In this document: positions 34,920-44,119 of the stretch, in pieces
How positions within the stretch are numbered: position 1 is the stretch's first letter
How the letters are laid out: each line of letters opens with the position of its first letter
From: Phycisphaeraceae bacterium
GTDB taxonomy: Bacteria > Planctomycetota > Phycisphaerae > Phycisphaerales > UBA1924
Direction: 5' to 3'
Assembly: GCA_023898685.1 (NCBI GenBank)
Contig: CP060234.1
Span: forward strand, 1,736,001 to 1,800,000
Length of the DNA: 64,000 nt
Position numbers and translations under genes: made by a program
The notes under the pieces: model-generated
What the model was told of the DNA's origin: nothing
The model's input: only the letters and a program-made list of their open reading frames with translations
The model's database searches: none

Positions 34920-37900
34920 TCAGTTCGGCGACGATGCGACGAGCGTCTTGATCGCCGGGGCCGGCAGCGCCGAGTTCCAGATCGTCAGCCCCGCGAGATC
35001 GCCCCCGAAGTGGTAGCGCCGGTCCCAGGGGTCGACCGGCGCGATGTTGACGACGTTGTCGTCGTCGGCCAGGCGCACCGCCCGCTCGCCGATCAGCTCG
35101 CCGTCCTTGTAGACCCGGGCGACCGAGCCGTCGAAGGTGGTGGTGATCATCTGCCAGCGGCCCAGGTCGTACTGCACGGTGCCCGGGGCGTCCTGGTTGT
35201 GGCTCCAGAAGTGCACGCCGTTGGCGAACTTGCACAGGTAGCGGGCTTGCCCTGGCCTCATCCCCGAGGCCTTGCCGAACCCGACGAGCAGTGTGTGGTT
35301 GGTGGGCTGCTTGTCCATCTTGACCCACACGTTCATGGTCCAGGGATCGTCGCCGCTGACCGGCAGGTCCTTGATGTCGCTGAACGACTTGCCGTACAGA
35401 TCGTGCCCGATCTCGTCGAGCGTGAACACCGGGCCCGGCACGCTGAACGTCGCCGACGCCTGGGTGAGCGTGTTGCCCGAGGGCGAGGCGTCCTTGATGT
35501 TGCCGGCGATCAGCGTGTACTCCTGGCCCACCTGTGGCGGCGAGGCGAGGTGCACCGCGACTGAACGCCCGTCGTCCGACACGCCGACGCCCCGGATCGC
35601 GATCGGCGGGTCGAGGCGGAACTGATCGGCCCGCACGCTGGCGACCGGCTCGGAGAACCTCACCGTCACCTCGGGCGTCTCGTACATGCCCGACGCCCCC
35701 GCCAGCGCGGGCGGCGTGCGGTCGTTGACCTTCACCGTCTCCGACGCGACCGGGCCCAGCGAGCCGTCGGCGTGCTGGGCTACGACCCTGACCGTCGCGG
35801 ACTTGCCCAGCGTGATCGGGCCCTCGTAGACGGGTGATGCAGCCGTGGGCGTCGAGCCGTCGATCGTGTAGTGATACGAGCCCTGCTGCCAGTAGAGCCC
35901 GTGCTTGACCGCGACCTCGACCGAATCGGTGAACACGCCGGCGTCGTCGGTGGGCCCGTCGCCCGCCGCGATGCTGGGCGGTCCCTGCACGTGGTCCTTC
36001 AGGGTGTCGAACAGCGGAGCCGCGGGGACGGTCGACGGATCGGCCTTGCTGACCGTCGAAACGGCGAAGATCTTCACGCGCGGATCGTTTGGCAGGATCA
36101 GCGTGTCGGCGCCCTTCGGCGCGTCGAGACCGATCTTGAAGAGGTAGCAGTAGCGGTAGAGCGCGTCGGAGCCGTGCTCGCCGCCGTCCGCCCTGTGGTG
36201 GTGGGAGACGTACCAGCCGATCTCAGCGGGCTTGGCGAAGCCCGGCGTGAGCCCGATGATGTCGGTCGAGCCCCAGGGGTAGCGCGGGTCGAACACCTCG
36301 CCGGGCCATTCGCGATGGTCCCACTGCCCGACGTAGTCGCCCCAGTCCTGCACGGTCGCGCGGGCCTTGGCGCCGCTGACCGAGAAGGTCGCGTCGACGT
36401 CCCCGTCGCTCGACGCGGCGAGCAGCTCGACGCGGTTGAACGACCCGGTGGGCAGCTTGATCCGCTGGCCGCGGGCGGTGATCGCGTTGAGCTTGCTGTC
36501 CTTGGCGCCCGAGCCCAGCTCGAACTCCACGCCATCGACGGTGAGCGATCCGGGCATCTGCTCGGCGGGGTAGGCCTCGTGGGCGATGGTCATCGCGCCG
36601 TCGGCCGGGTTCGCGTTGGTGCTGATCGCGTCGGTGTCGAACATGAGGTCGACCGGGGTCGACCTCGTCGCGGCGATGCGCTCGGAGGCCGATGGCTCGG
36701 CGATGCGCAGCGCGAAGGCTCTCAGGCCGTAGCCGTGGATGTCGGTGACAAGCGAGCCGTCGGTGACCTTCGCGTCACCGATGGGCCGCTCCTGCCCGTC
36801 GACCTCGCGGGCGGCGAGGACCCTGTCGCCCACCGAGACCCTGACACCTCGGATGTCCTCGCCCGACTGCTCGCGCAGACGGACGATGACCTCGTCCGAA
36901 TCCTCGGCCTTCTTGAGCGCCTGCACGCTCACGCGGGGGTCGCTCACCTGCACCATCGAGAACCGCTTGCCCAGCGCGCCCGCGTGCCCCGGCGCCCGGA
37001 ACGGCACCAGCGGCTGGTTGAGCCTCGCCGCCTGCTCGTAGCTGCGCTCGGCGCGCCAGTCGCCGGTGTGCCCCTGCACCGCGTAGAGGATGTGGTGCCG
37101 CCCGATGTCCTGGCTCGACTGGTCGGGATACCCACCCCGCACGCCTGGCGTGTAGACCATCGTCAGGCGGACGGTGTTGTCGTCGGGCTTGTCCGACCCG
37201 TACTTGCTGTCGCACATCACCGTCGTGCCGAAATCGCCGCTCGCGTCGGTGAGGTCGAACCACTGCTGGAAACCGTACTCGTACTGCTTCTCGTGCATGT
37301 TGGGGCGATCCAGCGTGCCGACCTGGATGTCGTAGGTCGCCTCCGGGTTGCTCGCGGTGAGCGGGAAGGCGGCCCGCACGCTCCGCTCGCGGGTGCTCCA
37401 GTCGATGTCGGTGTCAAACTCGACGCGGTCGCTGCCCGCGCCGAGGCGGATGCGCTGCGTGAACACCGAGCCCTCGGCCTCGCGCGTCACCTCGACCGCG
37501 ACGCGGGCGGGCCCGTTCTCGACCACCGTGAAGGTCACCGGGCCCGACTCGCCGACGTACGAGGTCGCTGGCTTGATCCGGTCGTCCCAGTCCTGGTTCC
37601 ACGCGGGCCACTGGCTGGGGTTCTCGTAGTGCAGCCCGATGCGGGCCGGGGCGCGGAGCAACTCCTGCTTCGCCCGCTTGTCGTAGATCGAGGAGACGTC
37701 GCCACGGTCGTTCAGCTCGACGACGTAGCGCCCGTTCTCGAGACGCTTGCCGTCGGGGGCGATCGTGAGCGCCGAAGCCTGGGCGGCCTTCGTGGCCTGC
37801 CCAAGCTCGACCGAGTAGCTCGCGAAGCCGACCGAGGGCGCGTCGGCGACGAACGCGACATGGGCCACGCCGTCGGCAACGTGGAGGATCTGAGCCGGGG

Positions 37901-39293
37901 CCGGCCTGCCATCGGGCCCGGTCACCGTCACGCCGATGGGCGTCGGGCCCGTGAAGGGCACGTCGGCCTCGACCACGTCCGACCGGTCCCACGCGAGCGG
38001 GTTGAACACGACGATGCTCGTCCCGTCGGCGAGTGTGTCCATGCCGCTGATCACCGCCCGGGCCGCGTCGGTGAGCACCGCGCCGAACTGGTTGGCCGCG
38101 ATGACCTCGTCATTCCACGAGAGGTCGTACGCCAGCGGCACGCTGGTGCCCGGCAGGATGTCGTGCATCTGCGAGCCCAGCACCAGCCCCCACGCCTTCT
38201 CGAGCCGGTCGGCGGGGTACCCGCCCGAACCCAGCCACCAGGCCGCGGTCGAAGCCCTCTCGGCGCTGTCGGCGAGCAGCTCGTTCTTGCGGTTCCACCG
38301 CTTCATGTACGCCTGGGACGAGACCGAGCCGGCGGAGTGCTGCGTCAGCTCGAGTTCGCCCTTGTAGCGGGGCAGGTGAGCCCGCTGGTCGTCGGTGATC
38401 GCGTGGATCATCGCGTCCGACGTGCTCGAGACGACGTGGATCGGCGCGTCGGGCTTGCGTCCGTTCTTGACGCCCGTCTCGATCATCGCCACCGAGTCTT
38501 CCTTGGGCGCCCCGCCCGTGTCTCCCGTGCCGTAGTAGTGGTAATCGACGAACACACCCGACTTCTTGCCGTTGTTGTCGATCCGCTGCTCCCACGAGTC
38601 CGACTTCGAGAGGTCCTCGCGGACATCACCCGCGTACGAGCCCGGGTCGAGGGCCGCGATCACCGATCGCCCGTCCGGCCCCTCCCACACGCCCACCTTG
38701 AACGGGATCGGGACGACCGCGTTCCACGTCAGCTTCTGCGTCGAGAAGCCCTTGATCCCGCAGTGGGCGAGCACGCTGGGCAGGCCCGCCGGGAAGCCGA
38801 AGCAGTCGGGCAGCATGAACTCGTCGCTTGCGACCCCGAACTCGCGCCGGAAGTAGCGGTTGCCGTAGAGCGCATGGCGGATCTGCGACTCGGCGCTGGG
38901 CACGTTCGCGTCGTTCTCGTCGACGCTCGAGCCGCAGGGGAACCACCGGCCCGTCTTGATGTAGTCGTGCAGCCTCGCGAAGTCGTCCGGGTAGTACTCC
39001 TCCATCATCTCGTAGCGGCGCGAGCCCCCGAAGTTGAAGACGTAGTCGGGGTACTTCTCGAACAGGTCGTAGTTCCGCTCCATCGTCGCGGGGATGAAGT
39101 CACGGATCGTGTCGATGTAGGTCCAGCGCCACTGCGTGTCGAGGTGGGCGTAGCCGACCACGAAGAGCGTGGGGCGGGTGAGGTCGATGCTGTCACTCTG
39201 GGCGACGCCCGCCTCGTCCGCAATCCCGGCCTGGGCCCCGCAAGTAAGGATCGACATCGCCAGCCCGGCCGACAGCATGATTGCACACCGCAT
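34920..39293 (-). CDS. Giant secreted GH38 alpha-mannosidase with C-terminal binding domains
   Basis: At 1457 residues this is much longer than typical GH38 enzymes (800-1050). A signal peptide (1-22) precedes the GH38 catalytic region: zinc ligands His50/Asp52 in GYAHLDTQWRW, nucleophile Asp163 in LPDCFGFPAGLP, and HDILPGTSVPLAYDLSWND. The GH38 middle and C-terminal beta domains follow to about residue 870. An NPCBM-like segment near 880-1050 includes YRYCYLFKIGLD. Then come a chitobiase/beta-hexosaminidase C-terminal-like repeat (YHYTIDGSTPTAASPVYEGP), an Ig-like VRFSEPVASVRADQFRLDPP domain, and a terminal LamG-type lectin domain (MNVWVKMDKQPTNHTLLVGF). It cleaves terminal alpha-mannose outside the cytoplasm. 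GGAG lies 8 nt before the ATG; a PTS operon diverges from it. Confidence 0.92.
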   Translation of the reverse strand: MRCAIMLSAGLAMSILTCGAQAGIADEAGVAQSDSIDLTRPTLFVVGYAHLDTQWRWTYIDTIRDFIPATMERNYDLFEKYPDYVFNFGGSRRYEMMEEYYPDDFARLHDYIKTGRWFPCGSSVDENDANVPSAESQIRHALYGNRYFRREFGVASDEFMLPDCFGFPAGLPSVLAHCGIKGFSTQKLTWNAVVPIPFKVGVWEGPDGRSVIAALDPGSYAGDVREDLSKSDSWEQRIDNNGKKSGVFVDYHYYGTGDTGGAPKEDSVAMIETGVKNGRKPDAPIHVVSSTSDAMIHAITDDQRAHLPRYKGELELTQHSAGSVSSQAYMKRWNRKNELLADSAERASTAAWWLGSGGYPADRLEKAWGLVLGSQMHDILPGTSVPLAYDLSWNDEVIAANQFGAVLTDAARAVISGMDTLADGTSIVVFNPLAWDRSDVVEADVPFTGPTPIGVTVTGPDGRPAPAQILHVADGVAHVAFVADAPSVGFASYSVELGQATKAAQASALTIAPDGKRLENGRYVVELNDRGDVSSIYDKRAKQELLRAPARIGLHYENPSQWPAWNQDWDDRIKPATSYVGESGPVTFTVVENGPARVAVEVTREAEGSVFTQRIRLGAGSDRVEFDTDIDWSTRERSVRAAFPLTASNPEATYDIQVGTLDRPNMHEKQYEYGFQQWFDLTDASGDFGTTVMCDSKYGSDKPDDNTVRLTMVYTPGVRGGYPDQSSQDIGRHHILYAVQGHTGDWRAERSYEQAARLNQPLVPFRAPGHAGALGKRFSMVQVSDPRVSVQALKKAEDSDEVIVRLREQSGEDIRGVRVSVGDRVLAAREVDGQERPIGDAKVTDGSLVTDIHGYGLRAFALRIAEPSASERIAATRSTPVDLMFDTDAISTNANPADGAMTIAHEAYPAEQMPGSLTVDGVEFELGSGAKDSKLNAITARGQRIKLPTGSFNRVELLAASSDGDVDATFSVSGAKARATVQDWGDYVGQWDHREWPGEVFDPRYPWGSTDIIGLTPGFAKPAEIGWYVSHHHRADGGEHGSDALYRYCYLFKIGLDAPKGADTLILPNDPRVKIFAVSTVSKADPSTVPAAPLFDTLKDHVQGPPSIAAGDGPTDDAGVFTDSVEVAVKHGLYWQQGSYHYTIDGSTPTAASPVYEGPITLGKSATVRVVAQHADGSLGPVASETVKVNDRTPPALAGASGMYETPEVTVRFSEPVASVRADQFRLDPPIAIRGVGVSDDGRSVAVHLASPPQVGQEYTLIAGNIKDASPSGNTLTQASATFSVPGPVFTLDEIGHDLYGKSFSDIKDLPVSGDDPWTMNVWVKMDKQPTNHTLLVGFGKASGMRPGQARYLCKFANGVHFWSHNQDAPGTVQYDLGRWQMITTTFDGSVARVYKDGELIGERAVRLADDDNVVNIAPVDPWDRRYHFGGDLAGLTIWNSALPAPAIKTLVASSPN

Positions 39294-39515
39294 CGGAAGT
39301 GCTCCGTTCTCTTTCGGGCCGGACCAGATCCGGCCGCTGTTCGTGTCTCAGAATGCCGCGTGGTCGCGGTCTCGATGGTACACCCGCCCCGCGTCGATCG
39401 AAACCCGGAACACGCCCGGAGTTGCGCCGCACCCCGACCGCCTCCCGCCCACCGGGGTCGTGTTTTTCGATATGATCGCCCTCCCGACCCAAATCACCCG
39501 CCGCTGGGGACCACG

Positions 39516-40604
39516 ATGGAAGAACTCAAGAAGCTGCGCCAGCACCTGCTTACGGGCGTTTCTTTCGCCATCCCCTTCATCGCGTGCGGCGGCATCCTCA
39601 TCGCGGCGGCGTTGGCGTTTGCGCCAAGGGGCGACAACAACGCCCCGGACCCGGCGGGCGTGCCGGCTCTCTTCTTCATGCTCAAGCTCGGCGTGGCGTC
39701 ATTCAAGCTGATGCTCGCCATCCTCGCGGCCTACATCGCCTATTCGATCGCGGGCAAGCCGGGCCTGGTCGCCGGCGCCATCGGCGGTTACCTCTGCAAC
39801 GACCTGCAATTGCACGCATTCTTCCCCGATCCGAGCGGGGCACCAGATGTCCCGGTCGGGTTTCTGGGCGCGATCGTCGCGGGGCTGCTCGCGGGCTACG
39901 TGGTTCAGGGGATCAAGAAGATCCCGACGCACAAGCTGATCAGGCCCATCATGCCCATCCTGATCATTCCGATCACCTCCACGCTGGTCGTCGGGGCCGC
40001 GATGATCCTGCTGCTCGGGCCCCCGATCGCCGACCTCAACAACTGGCTGGGGGCCCAACTCGTCCACCTCCAGGCCGGCAGCGCCATCGTGCTGGCGGTG
40101 GTGCTCGGGGCGATGATCGCCTTTGACATGGGCGGGCCGGTCAACAAGGCCGCCTTCTTCTTCGCTGCCGGGCTCATCACCGCCCCGACGCCGAACTACA
40201 CCGTCATGGGCGCCGTCGCCGCGGCGATCTGCACCCCGCCCCTGGGGATGGGCCTCGCGACGCTGCTCAGCCGAAAGCTGTGGAGAGAGGAAGAGCGCGA
40301 GTCGGGCCTCGCCGCCTTGGGCATGGGGATGATCGGGATTACGGAGGGAGCAATCCCCTTCGCCGCGGCCGACCCGCTCCGCGTTATCCCATGCATCATG
40401 CTCGGATCGATGGCCGCGAGCACGGTCGCGATGCTCTCGGGGGTGGGCGACCATGCCCCGCACGGGGGGCCGATTGTGCTGTTCGTCGTCGACAACAAGA
40501 TCATGTACGTCGTCGCCATCATCATCGGTACAGTGGTGACGGCTCTGGCGGTCAACGCCGTCAAGAGATTCACACGACCACGCGGAGAGCCGGCCGAGGC
40601 TTAG
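39516..40604 (+). CDS. PTS system, fructose-superfamily EIIC permease
   Basis: A 362-residue polytopic permease, the sugar channel of a phosphotransferase system. It opens LKKLRQHLLTGVSFAIPF and IACGGILIAAALAF, and later has AFDMGGPVNKAAFFFAAGL, PPLGMGLATLLSRKLW and GITEGAIPFAAADP. The GITEGAIPF motif forms the substrate site in fructose/mannosyl-glycerate-type EIIC. About ten membrane helices are predicted. No EIIA or EIIB is fused to it; EIIB is the next gene, 20 bp away. Sugar specificity cannot be read directly; proximity to a secreted mannosidase suggests mannose or a mannoside. A TATGAT hexamer lies at 39471-39476. Confidence 0.92.
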   Translation: MEELKKLRQHLLTGVSFAIPFIACGGILIAAALAFAPRGDNNAPDPAGVPALFFMLKLGVASFKLMLAILAAYIAYSIAGKPGLVAGAIGGYLCNDLQLHAFFPDPSGAPDVPVGFLGAIVAGLLAGYVVQGIKKIPTHKLIRPIMPILIIPITSTLVVGAAMILLLGPPIADLNNWLGAQLVHLQAGSAIVLAVVLGAMIAFDMGGPVNKAAFFFAAGLITAPTPNYTVMGAVAAAICTPPLGMGLATLLSRKLWREEERESGLAALGMGMIGITEGAIPFAAADPLRVIPCIMLGSMAASTVAMLSGVGDHAPHGGPIVLFVVDNKIMYVVAIIIGTVVTALAVNAVKRFTRPRGEPAEA

Positions 40605-40624
40605 GCTGAGCGCAGGAGGGACCC

Positions 40625-40924
40625 ATGAAGATCGTCGCCGTGACCGCGTGCCCGACCGGCATCGCTCACACCTACATGGCCGCCGAGCAGATCGAGAAGA
40701 CCGCGAAGGCCGAGGGGCACGAGATCCGCGTCGAGACGCAGGGCTCGATGGGGATCGAGAACGAGCTGAGCGCGAAGGACATTTCGGAGGCCGACGTGGC
40801 CATCTTCGCCGTGGACATCGAGGTCGAGAAGAAGGAACGCTTCGACGGCAAGAAGACGGTGCAGGTGTCGGTCTCTGAGGCGATCAAGAACCCGAAGGGC
40901 GTGATCGCGAAGGCGGGCGGCTGA
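40625..40924 (+). CDS. PTS system, fructose-type EIIB component
   Basis: A 99-residue cytosolic domain that carries the phosphoryl group on a cysteine before it passes to the sugar. The active site is VTACPTGIAHTYMAA with Cys9 at the tip of the P-loop, typical of the fructose family. The rest fits the fold (VETQGSMGIENELSA, ADVAIFAVDIEV). AGGAGGG precedes the ATG by 5 nt. It follows EIIC by 20 bp and is followed by a long palindrome and the HPr-EI-EIIA gene. Confidence 0.95.
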   Translation: MKIVAVTACPTGIAHTYMAAEQIEKTAKAEGHEIRVETQGSMGIENELSAKDISEADVAIFAVDIEVEKKERFDGKKTVQVSVSEAIKNPKGVIAKAGG

Positions 40925-40940
40925 GGGCATCGGTGGTTCC

Positions 40941-41011
40941 GTGTGCCACGGCCGTCCCGGCCGTGAAAGAGGCCATATGCCATTCACACGGCCGACACGG
41001 CCGTGGCACAC
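40941..41011. repeat. Long intergenic palindrome between EIIB and HPr-EI-EIIA
   Basis: A 25-nt arm at 40941-40965 beginning GTGTGCCACGGCCG is repeated inverted at 40987-41011 with 23 of 25 positions matching, separated by 21 nt. It fills the 118-bp gap inside the PTS gene set. A hairpin this strong could attenuate or stabilise the transcript; the sequence resembles palindromes at 48955-48982 and 58921-58953, so it may be a dispersed element. Confidence 0.8.
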
Positions 41012-41042
41012 GCTGCAGAAGCGTTGAGGTTGGTCGAGATCC

Positions 41043-43604
41043 ATGCGGATTGAACACAGCTTCGTCTGTTCGCTCGACAACGGGCTGCACGCGCGCCCCG
41101 CGAGCATCCTCGCCGCGAAGGCGGGGGAGTTTGACGCGGGGATCACGCTGACGCGGCAGATCGAGCAGGGGCCGCCCCCCGCCGATGTGTGCAGCGTGCT
41201 GTCGGTGGTCGGACTCGACGTGCACAAGGGGGATACGTGTCTGCTCGTCGCGGAGGGCGACGACGCTGAGGCCGCGATCGGGGCGTTGCGCGATCTGATC
41301 GACAACGTGCTCGAGGAAGCCGACGCGGCTGCCGAGGCCGACGCCGCGTCCCGCCTCGCCCGCACGACGCGCCTGCCGATCATGCTCCGTCGCCCTGGCG
41401 TTCAGCACGCGGGGGGACAAGCGGTCTGCGGCGGGACGGGTATGGGCGTCGCGGTGCACGCGGGGGGACTCGCGCTGCCCGACTGGGCGGCGGCGGCGCA
41501 GCCCGGCGAACTCGAAGCCGAGTTAACGGCGGCGCGGTCCGCCATCGCAGCTGTGCGGGCCGACCTCGACGATCGGGCGAGCCACGCGGCGAGCGCCACC
41601 GAAAAGGCTCTGCTCGCCGCTCATGCCCAGATCGCCAACGATCCGGCGGTCTTGGTCGCGATCCGTTCCGCGATCCTGAACGGCGCGACCGCACCACAGG
41701 CGGTCGTCGCGGCGGCCGAGAAGCTCAGCGCTACGCTTCGGGCGGCGGCGAGCGCCTATGTGCGAGAGCGGGCCATCGACGTGCAGGACATCGCCATGCA
41801 GTTGCTTGACCGGCTGCTGCCCGATGACGCGGGCACGACCGAGATCGAGCTGGCGGCCGACAGCGTCGTCTTTGCCGAGACCCTGACCGCGAATCAGTTG
41901 CTGAGGATGGACCGCTCCTATCTCAAGGGGCTCGTGCTAGGGGCCGTGGGTCCGACGTCGCACACGGTGATCCTCGCGCGCAACTTCGGCGTTCCATGCA
42001 TCATCGGCGTGGAGGACGTGCGCGGGTGCGCGCGGAGCGGGGATCAGGCCGTCGTCGACGGCGATGGCGGGTTTGTCGTATCGCCGGTGACGCCCGGCGT
42101 TGCTCGTTTCTACGAACGCGAGAACGGCGCACGCGAGGCCCGGGAAGCGCGGCTGCTTCCGCTCACACGCCGCCCCGCGGTCACCGCCGACGGTCGGCGG
42201 CTGGAGGTCGCGACCAACGCCGCCGACGCGATCGAGATCGCCCGCGCGGTGTCAACGGGCGCCGACGGCGTGGGGCTCTTCCGCACCGAGTTCCTCTATC
42301 TCGATCGCGACGCGGCGCCGAGCGAGGATGAGCAGTACGGGATCTACAGGGCCGCCGTGGAGGCCGCCGCGGGCCGGCCCGTCATCTTCCGGACATTCGA
42401 CATCGGGGGCGATAAGCCGGCGCCCTACATGCGGATGGAGGAAGAGGACAACCCGTTCCTGGGCTGCCGCGGTCTTCGGCTCTACCGGCGGCGGTTGAGT
42501 CTCCTGTTCTCGCAGTTGCGAGCGCTGCTGCGGGCCGGGGCCGACGCGCCGCCCGGATCGTTGAAGATCATGGCGCCGATGGTCTCCGTTCCGGACGAGG
42601 CCGCGTGGTTCCGCCAGCAGGTGATCGAGGCGCAACGGTCGCTGAACGAGTCGGGCGTGCCCGCGGCGGCGGACGTTTCGGTGGGGATGATGATCGAGGT
42701 GCCGTCGGTTGCGTTGTCGGTCGACCTGTTCTGCCCGCACGTCGACTTCTTCAGCATCGGCACCAACGACCTCTGCCAATACTGGATGGCCGCCGACCGG
42801 GGAAACGCGTCGGTCGCCCCGCTCTGCGATCCGCACCACCCGTCGTTCCTCCGCGTGCTGCGCACCATCGTCGACGCCGCTCGCGCCCACGACAAGTGGA
42901 TCGGCGTCTGCGGCGAGATGGGCGGCCGTCCTCGAGACCTGCCATTCATGATCGGGCTCGGGGTCAACGAGATCAGTGGGTCGTCCCGCCGGGTTGCGGC
43001 ACTCAAGCTCGCGACGCGCGAGGCGGATGCCGTCGGGTGCCGCAAGCTCCTCGACGCGGCCTGCGAAGCCGGTTCCCCCGCCGAGGTCGAGGCGCTGCTG
43101 GATTCGTTTGACTGGAAGGCCACCGGCGCCGACACGCGGCCCGTGGTCGACGTCGAGTGCATGCGTCTTGGGGCCGACGCGGCGTCGAAGGAGGAGGCGA
43201 TCCGCCACGCCGTCGAGGTGATGTGGATCACGGGCCGCACCGAGGCGCCGCGCGACGTCGAGGAGGCCGTATGGGCGCGGGAGGAGACCTACTCGACGGG
43301 CCTGGGCTACGGGTTCGCTGTGCCGCACTGCAAGTGCGATGCGGTCAAAGCCCCGACGCTCACGGTCGTCAGGCTCGCCAGCCCGGTCGAGTGGGAGTCG
43401 ATGGACGGCAAGCCCGTGTCGACGATCCTGCTTCTCGCGGTGCCGGCGGCCGAGGGCGACGGGGGCGGGGCGGCGGGGCACATGAAGGTCTTCGCGACGC
43501 TCGCCCGCCGGCTGATGCACGAGTCATTCCGCGAGCGGCTGGAGTCGCTGGACGACCCGGAGAAGATCGCGGAGTTCCTCGTCGAAGAACTCGGGATCGC
43601 GTGA
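41043..43604 (+). CDS. PTS multiphosphoryl transfer protein, HPr-EI-EIIA fusion
   Basis: An 853-residue fusion holding all soluble phosphotransfer steps. HPr is residues 1-~90, with active His16 in NGLHARPAS and an equivalent of regulatory Ser46 at Ser51. Enzyme I is ~110-690: phospho-His307 in GPTSHTVILARNFG, GADGVGLFRTEFLY, FRTFDIGGDKPAPY, MMIEVPSVAL, SIGTNDLCQYW and Cys623 in GVCGEMGG. EIIA of the fructose/mannitol type is ~700-853, with His762 in GYGFAVPHCKCD. Phosphate would flow PEP-EI-HPr-EIIA and then to EIIB/EIIC encoded just upstream. The common FruB-type fusion has EIIA first, so the C-terminal EIIA is unusual. Confidence 0.93.
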   Translation: MRIEHSFVCSLDNGLHARPASILAAKAGEFDAGITLTRQIEQGPPPADVCSVLSVVGLDVHKGDTCLLVAEGDDAEAAIGALRDLIDNVLEEADAAAEADAASRLARTTRLPIMLRRPGVQHAGGQAVCGGTGMGVAVHAGGLALPDWAAAAQPGELEAELTAARSAIAAVRADLDDRASHAASATEKALLAAHAQIANDPAVLVAIRSAILNGATAPQAVVAAAEKLSATLRAAASAYVRERAIDVQDIAMQLLDRLLPDDAGTTEIELAADSVVFAETLTANQLLRMDRSYLKGLVLGAVGPTSHTVILARNFGVPCIIGVEDVRGCARSGDQAVVDGDGGFVVSPVTPGVARFYERENGAREAREARLLPLTRRPAVTADGRRLEVATNAADAIEIARAVSTGADGVGLFRTEFLYLDRDAAPSEDEQYGIYRAAVEAAAGRPVIFRTFDIGGDKPAPYMRMEEEDNPFLGCRGLRLYRRRLSLLFSQLRALLRAGADAPPGSLKIMAPMVSVPDEAAWFRQQVIEAQRSLNESGVPAAADVSVGMMIEVPSVALSVDLFCPHVDFFSIGTNDLCQYWMAADRGNASVAPLCDPHHPSFLRVLRTIVDAARAHDKWIGVCGEMGGRPRDLPFMIGLGVNEISGSSRRVAALKLATREADAVGCRKLLDAACEAGSPAEVEALLDSFDWKATGADTRPVVDVECMRLGADAASKEEAIRHAVEVMWITGRTEAPRDVEEAVWAREETYSTGLGYGFAVPHCKCDAVKAPTLTVVRLASPVEWESMDGKPVSTILLLAVPAAEGDGGGAAGHMKVFATLARRLMHESFRERLESLDDPEKIAEFLVEELGIA

Positions 43605-43688
43605 ACGACAGATTCTGACGATATTGGGGCGTTGGTCAGTATGCAGGGATCAGGCTGCGACGACGATTCGAGTCTGGTTCTTCTGCCC

Positions 43689-44054
43689 TTACGCCTCGTG
43701 CCGCTTGAGATCCTCGAGATCCACGAACTCGAGGACCGAGATGTGCGTCGATTCGAGCACGACGGGCGGGGCGACCCCCGCCTCGAACGCCTCGACCCAT
43801 CGAGCCGCACACACGCACCACCGATCACCCGCCTTGAGGCCCGGGAACCCGAATGCCGGGAATGGCGTTGAGAGATCGTTGCCGCGGGAGGCCGAGAATG
43901 CGAGGAATCCTGTGGTCATCACGGCGCACACGGTGTGCAGGCCCGTGTCACCCGCTCCCGTGTTGCAGCACCCGTCGCGGTAGAACCCGGTCACGGGGTC
44001 CATCGAGCAGGGCTCGAGCGGCGTGTTGAGCACGTTGCGGGCGGTGGTCGGCAC
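43689..44054 (-). CDS. DUF2237 family protein
   Basis: A 121-residue cytosolic protein matching the DUF2237 family throughout: NVLNTPLEPCSMDPVTGFYR, DGCCNTGAGDTGLHTVCAVM, SRGNDLSTPFPAFGFPGLK, GDRWCVCAARWVEAFEAG and VVLESTHISVLEFV. The conserved Cys residues (DGCC, WCVCA) suggest metal or redox chemistry, but the function is unknown. GTG at 44054 is chosen because GGAG lies 7 nt upstream and family similarity begins a few residues later; the open frame further upstream is a shadow of the porin gene. It lies downstream of the porin on the same strand. Confidence 0.88.
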   Translation of the reverse strand: MPTTARNVLNTPLEPCSMDPVTGFYRDGCCNTGAGDTGLHTVCAVMTTGFLAFSASRGNDLSTPFPAFGFPGLKAGDRWCVCAARWVEAFEAGVAPPVVLESTHISVLEFVDLEDLKRHEA

Positions 44055-44119
44055 GGGAGGGCTCCGGGGCCGGTGCTTCCGGGCCTTGATACCGGCCGGG
44101 CGTTCGTCCCGCCTGCATT

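Noticed and set aside
35871..39515. Plus-strand open frame of over 1200 codons running into the PTS EIIC gene
   Set aside because: It lies antisense to the GH38 gene, is full of Arg/Ala/Val/Asp low-complexity sequence without domains, and reflects high GC at third positions of the opposite strand. The real EIIC gene starts at 39516.
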